Source: Planctomycetaceae bacterium (GTDB lineage: Bacteria; Planctomycetota; Planctomycetia; Planctomycetales; Planctomycetaceae). From it: 64,000 nt of DNA. The stretch lies in the NCBI GenBank assembly GCA_021732995.1, contig JAKFWA010000040.1, forward strand, positions 1 to 64,000. The letters are read 5' to 3'. A program made the translations under genes and the position numbers. This document shows positions 49,201 through 54,755 of the stretch, one piece after another; position 1 is the first letter of the stretch; each line of letters begins with the position of its first letter. The notes under the pieces were generated by a model. It made no database searches and was not told where the DNA came from. It saw only the letters and a program-made list of their open reading frames with translations.

Positions 49201-52200
49201 GAACGATGTAAAATACACCTCTTGGTGCGGAGTACCCAAGACCTGGATAGCTGACCCGCTGCGATCGAGTCCCACCGCCGAGGTGCCTGCATCAAGGTTA
49301 GCCGCTTGCAGTTTGACGACTGCACCAGCATCGATCTGCAGGATTACGTTTTGCGGGATCTCCAGCTTGGATCCGTCTTCCAGTTGTGAGCCGCTGTCGG
49401 CAAATCCGATCACGTATGGTCGCGCGTCGGCGGTCGTCAGAACGTCGTTATCCGTTCCACCGTTGCCAACAACGCGGATGATGTCGTTCGGTAGAGCTGC
49501 GCTGATCGCATTCTTGATCAGGCCGAAGGGATTCTGCAGCGTGCCGCCGAGTTCACGAATCACCGCTCCCGACGAGTAGTTGCTCAAGAGAGTCGGATCG
49601 ACCGTGAGCGTATTCGTCATTGTGTTCACGGCTGTCACGCGCACACGCTCGGTACCGATTGTCGCAATGAACGGTGTTTGCGAAATAAAAGCGCTGGCGT
49701 TGGCGACCGGAATCGATGTGGCACCGGCGGAGATACCTGCCGAAAGAGTTGTGGCAACCGTGCGAACTACGGGCGCATTGAGCGCATGCGACGTGGCGGT
49801 AGTACCGTTGCGTCCGCGCTGCACCGTGAACGCCCTGTTGACAGTATCAATGGCCGTGACGGTCATTTCTTCGCTGTCAATCTTGATCTGAAAACCGGCA
49901 GTCGTCGGGAACGGGACCAGGCTGGTGACGCGCACCGTGGTCACGGACGAGTTCAAGCTGGTTGTCAGATTGGCCACGACGGTCTTGTCGACGACCAGCG
50001 TATTGTCGCTGCGGAAAGCGAACTCATTCGCAGGACCGCCCGCCACTCCGTCCGAGTCCCCATCAAATCGATGCTTCGTCGCATCCAGCAGCGACGACGA
50101 CGTTGAGGGAACGAAGCTCAATTTCAGATTGTACACACCCTCAGATGTCCCGTTGAAGCCAGTATCAGAAATGGCTGGATCGTAATCCGTATTTCCGGTG
50201 CTGCTGACACCGACGTAGTACGTATCCGGCTCAAGGGTCAGTCCGATGAAGGAATCGTTGCTGAAGTAATCATCATTCTGAGCAATCTGAACAGGATCAG
50301 AACCGCCCAGCAGCGTCGCTGGGGCGCCACCGGCGAAAGATGCCAGACTGGTAGTATTGTCACCCGAGAGAATTCTGGCAGAAACCAGAGTGCTATTCAG
50401 ATTGAGCAGGTCAACAAGTTGTTGAGCAGTGGTCTCGCTTCCGGCTCGCGTATTCAGCCGCACCGTGACAATACCATTCAATTCGGAGAAAATGGTGGGC
50501 CCGTTCCCCGCTCCCAGATCAGCACCTGTCAGCACAACCACAGTGCCGTTTCCGCCAGTGCCTGCCGCTCGCGTGCGGAACTGAATCGTGGCACCGGTGC
50601 TGCTACCCGGGGTGAAGGTTTGCTCGGCGTGCGCGTGTGCCTTGCGGTAGAGCTTCAGCGCGGTGTTCAGCAGGCTGGATGATGCCAGCCGTTCCGCCAC
50701 TGTCTCTGCTGAGAACGTGCCGGATTCCTCGACCACGAACTCGTACATATCAATGTCGGTACCATTGTTGGGGCTGGTCCGACGTTCGTGAACGATGTCG
50801 TTATTACCGGGGAACGCGTCTTCTCCAGCGGTTCCGTTGCCTTGCACGGCTCGGATGTCGTACGCGTGACCAAGGCCGACGGCGTGGCCAATTTCGTGCA
50901 GAGCGATTCCTGCCCAACTGCCGCCGAACTGATTGTCTTGTGCCGTAAAGTTGAGTCGGGCGTTCATCAATGCCAAGCCGCCGCCCGCGATACCACCCAC
51001 GGCATCTGGTGGAATGTTCGGATCAACGGCGCGTGGATCACCGGTGACAATTCCAATTCCGCCGGCTGTGGATTCCTGGACTTCAAAGCCAAACAGCGCC
51101 CCGTACATTTCGAAAATTTCGCGGGCGCGAGTCTTCTGATCGTCGGTGATCTGGTTGAAGAGCGTGTTACCCTGCGAATCGATTCCATAAGCGGACGGGA
51201 ACGAAAATGTGACCGTTCCTACTCCACCCGGGACGGACGGCGTAGTGCCCGAACCAGCTCCGTGAGACTCGTGCGGAATCTCGCGATGTCCAGGTTCATC
51301 CGAGCCGCCAGCGGGCGGAGGCAATGCGATGCTCTGAGGAGTAATGTCACTCGTGAAGAGTTGGCCGCCGGTGCCGAGCACGCCGAGTCCAGTCGAGGTC
51401 CCGAAGCTGGAATTATTGTCGCTGGCGCTGAAGGCCGCAGTGGTCTGAATCGTTAACTGGTACGACCCGGTAGTTCCGCCGGACGTAAGCGAGCCACCGT
51501 CGACCGTGTAACCCGAATTCACGCTGTTCGAGACGCCGAGGTAGAACGTGCCGCCCGTCATTGACATGAAGCTCAACGTATCGGTGGCGCCAGTTGCTGC
51601 TCCTGAATTGCTGAATGCAATCGCGACGCCATTGGCATCAAACAGCCGGACCGTCGAATTCAGAGTCGCGCTGGGAGCAACCGTCGCGTTGATTGTGGCG
51701 CCTGCATTCAAACTGATCTTATACAGGTCATAATCAGTGCTGCCCCCGGCATCGCCAATGAATCCGGCGTGCCGATAAGGCGTTGTCGTAAACACGGTGC
51801 CCACGTTAACGGCTGTGGATCGACGATCGTTGGATTCCTCAGAATCGCCGACATTCAGCTTGTAAGTGGCGGTGGCCAGATTGCTGGCGAACCTCAGCGT
51901 TGCCGTGTGGTTAGCGGAGTCGTAGACGATGGAACTGGGGATCTGGATCTCGTCGTCGGTGGTGACCAGCGTGCCCTTGGTATCAATGAGTCGGTAGAAC
52001 TTCACATCCTGAGCCAACGCGCCATCCAAGGTGTTCTGATCAAAGAAAACGTTGACCAAATCGCGTCGCTGAACCAGAGTGCCTTCTCGTTGAGATACCG
52101 CCGTGGTATCTCGCAACGTCAGCTTCACTCGGGCGTCAAAGGCACCGCCTTCGACGGTCAAGCTGCTGCCACTTGCGGTGGCAACGACGTCTGGACTGGA

Positions 52201-54054
52201 AAGAGTGGCCGCGTTGATCGCGCTGGCAATCGCAGTTGCTACGTCACTGACAGTCGCTGTCGTTTTGTTGATATTGATGGCAATATTGCCGGAGCGTGGG
52301 GCCGTTACAGTTCCCGAGGTGTCATTGATTTCGAAAGTGGCGAGCGTTATTCCCGACCCGGAGTAAATAGAAATTGTGTCGCCGTCAGTCAGGTTGGCGA
52401 CAGAATTCACCGTCAGCAACTGCTGGCGGATCATCGGTTGAGGAACAACACCGGTAACGGTGGCGCCGAGGTCCAGCGTGAAGTCGAGGAATGTATCACT
52501 TCCGTTATCAACCGCCTCTGCGGTGATATTTGCCAGTGGCGCGGAGCCGGTTCCGATCACTTCGACGCGGTAGAGGTCGTCCGTGAGCGGAGCCGCAAAT
52601 CGGTAGACGACTTTTCGCTGCGTTTCCGGTGCTTGTGCAGTCAGCAGATCTCTGTAACCGGGATTGACCGCTGGGTCCGCACCACCCAGTTGTACCAGTG
52701 TGCCGTTCGCCATATTCGTCAGAACGGTAGTTGGCGAACCACTGATAATCCTGGGCGTGATCAAGGCTCGCGCTGCAACGCTGCCGTTCAATGCTGTGAT
52801 CAGACTAGCCGCTGTAGTCGGGCTGGTTCCGTTGGTGTTCAGCGTAACGGTGATACGCTTGCCGGACACCGAGACGGTGGGCGCGGAGCTAGCAGCTCCG
52901 AGATTTGCTCGATTGAACAGTAGAGATGTTTCGTTGCCGTCGATCCCCTGCTGGGCAGCTTCAAATTGAACCAGCAATGGAATGCCAGACCCTGGCACTG
53001 CTGCCTGGAAACCTGATACGGCGGATGCACTCAGCGGCCGATCGGCTCCGGTCAACTTGATCAGAGTCCCATCAGCAACGCCTGCGAGGCTGGACGTTCC
53101 TGCTCCCGCGACAACACGAGCATTGACCAGCAACGACGCTGCGTTGTTTTGGTTGATCGCGTTGATCAACGTCGCTGCGGTTGTCGGAGCGGTGGCGTTC
53201 TCGTTGAGAACAATCTCAATTCGCTGACCGGTCACACTGATGCGCGGCTGCGAACTGGCGATTCCAAGATCCAGCCGATTAATCTGAATTTCGGTCCGGT
53301 TGCCAGCTTCACCGGGCGTGTTGGACTCGAACAGCACGTTCAGGCCGGCTACACCAAAGCCTTGCAACGCGTATGCGGAGCCGGACCCTGTCAGTTGTCG
53401 CACGGTTGTTGCGGGCAGGGCGGGTACCAGACTTAGGGCGGAGTTGCCCGACAGTTGGGTGACCGTCAGGAGTTCCTGAGCCGCAGCATCGCTGGATAGA
53501 AAATTGATGAGGCGCTGAGCTGTAGTCGAGTTCAGGCCTCCGCCTGCGGCGTCTGTATCAAGAGTGAGCGTCAGATTCCCCAGCATGCTCGAGGAGAGCG
53601 TGGGGCCGTTGCCCGAGTTGTCCGCATAGTTCACGGTCAACGTCACACCGTTGTCGCCGGCTCCAAGCCGCTTCGTTGCGAGCCTCAAAACGACTCCGCC
53701 GTTTGTGTCGAAGTCGGAAATCACGCCTGCAGCAGTGAAGCCGCCGTCGTGGCCGGCGCCGACCACATGGATCGCACCCACAGTAGATGCGTCAATGACT
53801 TGGCCAGGGCTGAATTGGAAGACGAACTCGCGCGGGACATCGGTGCGGACGTCGCCGTTCTGCAGGAACTCACCAACGTTGGGGCTCACTGAGACAAAGT
53901 TTGGCGAGGTCATCACTTGGCGCGTTTCGAGGTATTCTACGAACGCTTGCCGATAGCCGTGCGAGTGACGGCGGGTAACTCCACTGCGAATGCTGCGAGC
54001 ATTGCGACGACGGGCACGCGTACGAACGGAATCGAGCCAAGGCGAAAAGAGCAT
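34246..54054 (-). CDS. giant secreted multidomain protein (metalloprotease motif, cadherin-like and RTX repeats)
   Basis: About 6602 aa. The N-terminus is Arg-rich and has FVEYLETRQV (~38-47), the LExR motif of planctomycete exported proteins. Moving along: three copies of a ~100-residue module, a PPC-like domain (~740-870), a zinc peptidase region with HEIGHAVGLGHAYD (H1053), parallel beta-helix-like stretches, two more module-rich sections, nine cadherin-like repeats (nucleotides 40640-36885), a Big_9/VCBS-like domain, a cadherin domain (NENQANGSTIVDLNATDANG), and ~28 RTX nonapeptides of GGxGNDxL type. It ends in FPFPVF, without PEP-CTERM. Calcium-stabilised surface adhesion is the likely role. 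ATG 54054 is chosen because sequence upstream is unlike coding. Codon use is uniform throughout, so it is one gene. Confidence 0.9.
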   Translation of the reverse strand: MLFSPWLDSVRTRARRRNARSIRSGVTRRHSHGYRQAFVEYLETRQVMTSPNFVSVSPNVGEFLQNGDVRTDVPREFVFQFSPGQVIDASTVGAIHVVGAGHDGGFTAAGVISDFDTNGGVVLRLATKRLGAGDNGVTLTVNYADNSGNGPTLSSSMLGNLTLTLDTDAAGGGLNSTTAQRLINFLSSDAAAQELLTVTQLSGNSALSLVPALPATTVRQLTGSGSAYALQGFGVAGLNVLFESNTPGEAGNRTEIQINRLDLGIASSQPRISVTGQRIEIVLNENATAPTTAATLINAINQNNAASLLVNARVVAGAGTSSLAGVADGTLIKLTGADRPLSASAVSGFQAAVPGSGIPLLVQFEAAQQGIDGNETSLLFNRANLGAASSAPTVSVSGKRITVTLNTNGTSPTTAASLITALNGSVAARALITPRIISGSPTTVLTNMANGTLVQLGGADPAVNPGYRDLLTAQAPETQRKVVYRFAAPLTDDLYRVEVIGTGSAPLANITAEAVDNGSDTFLDFTLDLGATVTGVVPQPMIRQQLLTVNSVANLTDGDTISIYSGSGITLATFEINDTSGTVTAPRSGNIAININKTTATVSDVATAIASAINAATLSSPDVVATASGSSLTVEGGAFDARVKLTLRDTTAVSQREGTLVQRRDLVNVFFDQNTLDGALAQDVKFYRLIDTKGTLVTTDDEIQIPSSIVYDSANHTATLRFASNLATATYKLNVGDSEESNDRRSTAVNVGTVFTTTPYRHAGFIGDAGGSTDYDLYKISLNAGATINATVAPSATLNSTVRLFDANGVAIAFSNSGAATGATDTLSFMSMTGGTFYLGVSNSVNSGYTVDGGSLTSGGTTGSYQLTIQTTAAFSASDNNSSFGTSTGLGVLGTGGQLFTSDITPQSIALPPPAGGSDEPGHREIPHESHGAGSGTTPSVPGGVGTVTFSFPSAYGIDSQGNTLFNQITDDQKTRAREIFEMYGALFGFEVQESTAGGIGIVTGDPRAVDPNIPPDAVGGIAGGGLALMNARLNFTAQDNQFGGSWAGIALHEIGHAVGLGHAYDIRAVQGNGTAGEDAFPGNNDIVHERRTSPNNGTDIDMYEFVVEESGTFSAETVAERLASSSLLNTALKLYRKAHAHAEQTFTPGSSTGATIQFRTRAAGTGGNGTVVVLTGADLGAGNGPTIFSELNGIVTVRLNTRAGSETTAQQLVDLLNLNSTLVSARILSGDNTTSLASFAGGAPATLLGGSDPVQIAQNDDYFSNDSFIGLTLEPDTYYVGVSSTGNTDYDPAISDTGFNGTSEGVYNLKLSFVPSTSSSLLDATKHRFDGDSDGVAGGPANEFAFRSDNTLVVDKTVVANLTTSLNSSVTTVRVTSLVPFPTTAGFQIKIDSEEMTVTAIDTVNRAFTVQRGRNGTTATSHALNAPVVRTVATTLSAGISAGATSIPVANASAFISQTPFIATIGTERVRVTAVNTMTNTLTVDPTLLSNYSSGAVIRELGGTLQNPFGLIKNAISAALPNDIIRVVGNGGTDNDVLTTADARPYVIGFADSGSQLEDGSKLEIPQNVILQIDAGAVVKLQAANLDAGTSAVGLDRSGSAIQVLGTPHQEVYFTSFENDLVGGDSDGVTDGANAGDWGGLVFRETSDFQANTAGATLFDAGIFLNYVNHANISHGGGKVIVNSVEKVYNSIHMVTARPTLTHNTITNGSDAAISADPDSFDDSRGRIGPDIHSNLIYDNSQNGLFVRIETQFGQPLQRLSKTARFDDVDITHIITQNLEIVGNPGGPLDGAPRPSGRLAVDPGVVVKLGAARIEGQRGNSALIAEGTSTNPVIFTSILDDRYGYGATYDLTGNLLTTTAQAGDWGGLAFNANSRLAIDQAYIAYAGGSTPIEGSSDRFNTIEIHHQVKARVANTTFENNAGGGGGSRNGRGGTSSSTIFVRQAQPIIVNNIFRNNTGSVVDINANAMLADFQRDTGRSTGDLDAFTQFAGNHGPLVRLNRMAGNSINGMNVRGDVLTTESVWDDTDIVHVLTSDISVDQHHTYSGIRLQSNPGESLVVKLSGPTAGFTADGIYLDIDDRIGGTVQVIGQPGFPVVLTSLTDDTVGASFDPAGFPQTDTNNNGSSVGTPGAWRSLRFTQFSNDRNVKTIVEAESPNNGGIEKNDNTFTKSEFLGELAPQHITGPNATNYNADDTNFRSDSDDNRPAGFEVHGFISADDAGDVDIYSFKATAGNEIWFDLDRTRGNALDPVLEVVLADGTLVARARYNSATGVVDLSGAAQGLQKDIYNGGDFYTFNYHDTGFRLVLPGTAGVVGTYFVRVRSNQTNAADLDDDGLLKAGLSRGEYQLQIRERQTDEKPGSVVRYADIRFATIGIDVSGLPARSPLQSETTETTAANGPTGTAQNVGPLLESDRNVISVGGDLSAADDSDFYQYSSDYAQTVLGGSIQVIGGSSGGGKTWTTVFDLDYSDGLSRGDTTMVIFNSAGVPILVGRESNIEDDRPATGNANDLDDLSRGSIGALDPFIGPVQMPTGVPGSTTNYQIEVNSNRFLNTQLNQTYQSGATNPLVRLEPVNSTARVIEDHIGYQGYTSNGAAVDPIHANGLIDLTNTQTLSANVRSFDLGDVPLFVSTGGNVLSAINPLFGYSISVINSNQGQGNNTIQDIAMRSDGTLYGYQNLFNTANNVGRVVTVNTGTGGVTAVGTGDAIPGESGTQQTFAPGSTGNGNDFDDITVSSSTGAMTVERTGVNAGLPTYTGWVSVLENGRTVTGAASVNSKLYRVALDNGAIANGTGDSGFGDIQFAGVNAASGFASVFDTGGSTTINVQSRAQGTAGNNVRLNLNSSGANNGGISISTNFGAGTVTVTAGQAASAQSIVDAINQDGNANQLITVSVSNGGSGGRTTGTTGGGFVSATLTGGTDAIVNGYAQTLQGNVTGLAFNTATPGNSPANLLYGITDQGQLVSINRFTSSLQATATLIYDFNPAHQNGDPLGIGASLTNVDFRGLALGPQNLHGGDYNDVLFAINSVGQLVSFRISGSTIEPVYAFGSDNEVQALTASAMPQAGDTFTLTFTSDTYGPLTTAPISALATPGQISTALQALRPRDRLGDVINSVPIFNAADLSITGSLATNDLEITFQGFYQDKVVSPLVVDDAGMTVSGATITVSNPTVTTTNAVTTATFAGGTAEITYTAVAPGAAGAGVTVVVRENDLGPAGTPTVNVAGSTITVTINSNPANLSTVNDIVNALTGDAGASALITPSITLGTGAEFAATTVSTFATASETYGFGINSVTVGYTATTAGIAGDGVQINVQAADLGGGAALPTVMVAGNIITVTLDNDAANAGASASTANELVNAVNGNAMASALVSAAITAGTGTLRPTQLTGVPSTATTAGNYIVAINSATTAGNYTQQIGGDGVRDQYFRTLTGANGATGLAFSPLDFNLWHPTNTRSADAGHGINTAYDNSRTPGAESRDIDDEQGNTRTQSEAIGGTSFYFGLERYVAGTTPYLNYEDTNSQLGVQDNEFQRDITATAAIQNNYNLPGGALGSLLSKPFDLVSDTGTETNKDRPTLYFNYFLATENDAAGDPDGTFNDAARVFISADGGRTWNLVATNNTPKDDDSELPNFISHSRLANTGDGRQQAQELFDNTGGWRQARVDLADFAGMSGLRLRFDFSTAGTIISSGVTTNDSDLATPVDAFGRLTDTSVGANQFSRGQNNTAEGFYIDDIMIGWTERGEMITAATTDKSNFTVPQPPMSLMLPQELLSGAYQVEIRRGFEYAASKDKKNPDIVINNTFDTNTRFISGTTTITSPTTGLPLPQTVGDLYSTVVSDNFELADSDLTTFGFDPAVGWIPNAPSSNAPWIVGPAAISPKTTTTGAISAASNTVTVASTAGLPAAGTPFLAYIDNEPVGAQVLFGTLLAIVRGPTAVAHGAGAVFSFSTAAAQSTPIDDNQLAAMSVSQTAAGVTFRYKVTADTGDRFRVYLDAIGGEEGPIFESDSTTGTPGADADGFKTATLTFDPGVHTLFFVYQKDGSDGVDAVADSLEQAIVDDVSFQPISGIFVRGDRNVERQQGHFQIENNFIRSSSNSGISISAGTRDPVSNASPLGSAMKFNTPNAEQLAPSITVANNVITGSGINGILFDGDPNANGTAALPATTVPFGKIINNTIYGGAVATGTGIRVQNNASPTLLNNLIANTNTGVSVDLTSASTNPTADRRTVITRTFFHGNNNTITGGVTDASMILDPISNPLFVNPAVGNFYLANGSQAIDRSLGSLGDRANFVSWKAQAGIPNSDTVSPTSDVFGQKRVDDSSQAPSGLGGEVFNDLGAIERADTTGGVASLVVPEDNGPDDLDPLAAVVHVNAPLFFNQFTIKLTDAGIGIDDTTVNVNQFVLTQTTKTGTQTLVNNVDYVFAYNANTNEAILTSVTLFPQDARYTLTVDNTVATGVRDFAGNALIPNQVDGTLRFDVLVTNGPNDPPVNTVPAGPTVNENTAASPTFVVFSAADGNAISVDDPDAFINDNTVQVTLTATNGTVTLPQNYASFVTLNSMSPSGAVVTVTGTLSNINAMLAGGTLTADKLQFTPTQDFNSTIGVARLEVRTNDLGNFSTLPLVPQEDVDNINITINAVNSAPSATLPVAPSTPEDMNLTFSGNVSVSDALDDPTGMTTAQVTISVTNGVLSLSGTTGLTFVLPGLGNDGTNDTSMTFRGTINAINTALNGLIFDPNQDFSGNAVLMVSINDMGNVDQAVSVPSPTNPLALTRVFSTTIAVTPINDNPVNLYNAASAFPGAPLLALERTQFVFDGGVGNGGVISVSDVDAGETTGVLQVTLTATNGTVTLASSSGLTVTGDGTAMVQLTGSIANINTALNGLKFDPNPAFTSNGTGPFASITITTNDLGASGGVSTPDSDTIELDVLTVNDPPVVAGPNTQSVNEDATLTFSAANLNGITVSDPEANVATDPVRITVSATNGTVTFSSIASLTLISGTNGTSTVEYEGTLNAIQAALDAGVDYDPADDYFGSASVAFSLNDRGFTGAGPARTSTKTVAVTVNNLDDAPAISVPSVTQVAIEDTDFVFSVSASNAITVSDVDDPTGTGSSIYTASLGLTNSGFPTGTLTLAPSSGVNITLGANGSANVTFTGTLLQINAALNGLTYKGAPGQDTGTETLTVTINDPNFGMNATLTDTATVSISLDGNNDAPVNVVPVAQQILEDDPLVFSTASGRILSTTDIDASNGVLQVMVSVSGGSVAVNPTAVSALNSLSGNSTSSLTMTGLLSELQAALDGLTFTPANNFVGNTILTITTNDLGNTGNPPTQKSDTDTVTITTIPSNDAPTVTSQQSPLVATEDGVLTISAANSNGVSIDDIDLGSGQPRVVLTVTHGTLTLSRTTGLTFIGGANGSSTMTFIGTSKTAINAALDGMQYRPTAGYNGSASLTLTINDQGNTGDGGPKEATVTIPITVGAQNDAPTLTVPSATQSLNEDGVRVFSTVGGNGIVVADIDVNEGTGLVEVQLTVSNGTLTLGSLNNIMFVGGAHNTGTMTIRGTISDMNLALNGLAYRPNLNFNGSDSLSVSLSDLGNTGSGGIKTATGSVSLSIAAVNDAPVNTLPSGPVSTNEDTAVSIGTLSVSDVDAGSSPVRVTLSATNGRVSVGPLSGGVTIVGGANNSNTLTLSGTIADLQATLGSASFTPTQDFNGAATVTITTTDQNATGSGGAMTDSDSFNITVNPLNDQPVGVNDTYSVLRNGTLSTSDVAGTTTPGVPGDDGVLANDNDVDSPRVGWTATLVSAPAHHTGVFTLNPDGTFTYIHDGSTQLTDTFTYRISDGTAQNPADVTVTININDPPSITGAGTFSVNENQANGSTIVDLNATDANGNSVTFSILSGNTNGAFAINPTTGLITVANTSALNFETNPTFNLLVQAADNAVVPGTSTANVIVNLNDVAEAVTISSTIWTDSGLTLRLGAGNRLRVVTSGTDTSVFEEHVLSNITSLTVNGRNGFSDALTLDFSNGTPIPATGTTYNGGTGAGNDSLNLINGLGFSSITHNFANANAGNVTLVNGAVTSVVTYSSLEPGYNPALSTTRIFDDLGATNRAFNYSAAADKVTLVDDDTAGNSLSSIKTGESNDTGATAERVVFRVPSSSLTISLGDGNDSVIGTSIDDAFVGTVSIAGGNGDEHVDLAGLDIGVFVDGQNGNDTLLGGTGDDILVGSNDQDLMNGREGNDNLIGGAGIDTLTGGAGSNILNGNGSSADVVLENVSGIVSLVNTNLVSASGSSKLSNIEQVSLIGGSGNDSFNLSGWSIGTTTVSGGEGNDTILGSSLRDNLNGDIGDDSINGGEGLDVLTGGIGNDILFGDGGDDALFGEIGDDALYGGAGNDTLSGAAGVDTLLGNGSSGDMIIETMASNTLTLTSNAGFTTGFLTIGAVTDIVRGIEKALLYGTAGADKINTEGYFGVTTISAGDGNDTVATGPGFDVVYGEAGDDKIKTGASNDAVYGLDGNDTIDGGDGDDYLNGNAGNDVITGNAGNDKVFGELGNDTLLGGVGNDSLAGREGDDSILGEAGDDTLRGEEGADKLAGGGNGTARVAGDIIISDSLDQINDAFSFPFPVF
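34330..35630 (-). repeat. RTX calcium-binding nonapeptide array in the giant protein
   Basis: Roughly 28 nonapeptides of the form GGxGxDxLx (for example GGAGNDTLS, GEIGDDALY, GNAGNDVIT) occur in two or three blocks separated by beta-strand-rich spacers of ~50 residues. Such arrays fold as calcium-bound parallel beta-rolls outside the cell and in many bacteria accompany type I secretion. No secretion genes are nearby. Confidence 0.9.
36885..40640 (-). repeat. nine tandem cadherin-like repeats in the giant protein
   Basis: Nine repeats of about 120-150 residues, each beginning with a variation of VNEDTxLxFS, then an acidic VSDVDAG-type motif, TLSATNGxVTL, and FNGxATLTITxxDLGNTG. DNA identity between repeats looks modest by eye, so the array is ancient and not a recent expansion. 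The acidic loops probably bind calcium. Confidence 0.85.
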
Positions 54055-54083
54055 AGTCGGTTCCCAACCCCAAGACTTGGTGC

Positions 54084-54113
54084 GGAACAAAAACAAAACC
54101 GGCAGAACGCCGG
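54084..54113 (-). promoter_or_regulatory. terminator-like hairpin in the leader of the giant gene
   Basis: On the minus strand ccggc (54113-54109) pairs with gccgg (54103-54099) around a 5-nt loop, directly followed by TTTTGTTTTTGTT. It sits 30-60 nt before the giant gene's start, downstream of no visible minus-strand gene. It could cause premature termination (attenuation), but the stem is only 5 bp and no leader peptide is evident. Confidence 0.4.
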
Positions 54114-54755
54114 ATAGACAACCCCGCTGGACGGTAACGCACGGTTCCAAGCACTCGCAACTTGATTCGTCAATCTGTGGGTTGTCCCAGTTTTACCAGA
54201 TGCAGCCCACAAAAAGGATCGATTCTGCGTCACGCAAATCCGAACGCGTTGCCGGACGAATCAGAGACAGACGACCCAACTTGACGGGTAGTTCCCCGAA
54301 CATCGGCTGGCAGCACCGTTCGTTGATCCTTCCAGATCGCTCGAGACAATCCGGACGGACCTAGCCCAAAAACCTTGCAATCGAAGAAGATAACCAGTCG
54401 CATAGGCGGGGGTTTCTCCAAAACAGCAACCGAAGTTAGAACTTCGTCCAAGTCTTTCGCGGTCTGATCTATCCTGCAAAACGCTGCGATCGAGGCGCGC
54501 TCCGAAGTGTCGCAATTCGCAACGAAGTCACGTGGAGCGGTCGGCTCGTCGAGTGCACGTGTTCGCCTGCGAAGTGCGGGACGCGTCGAGAGCTGACTTG
54601 GACACCGATCAGGTCAGAAGCGGTTTTCCGGTCAGGCTGGCGTCGGCCGCTACCGTATGCGCAACGGGTCCATTATCTTCTTTGCCCCACGCAAAGCGGC
54701 GCAGTAAATCCGCTGAGCGATCATTTGGGTCCTCAATGCAGAAGAGCGAGTTATC
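54114..54755. other. divergent intergenic region, no gene recognised
   Basis: About 640 bases between the divergent giant gene and lysC. Short open frames exist on both strands but none has recognisable protein features. Promoters for both genes should lie here. I could not pick convincing -35/-10 pairs. Confidence 0.5.

Noticed and set aside
51769-52923. Long plus-strand open frame (384 codons) opposite the giant gene
   Set aside because: It is antisense to a continuous coding frame with clear domain structure, lacks motifs, and similar mirrored frames occur throughout this GC-rich gene.
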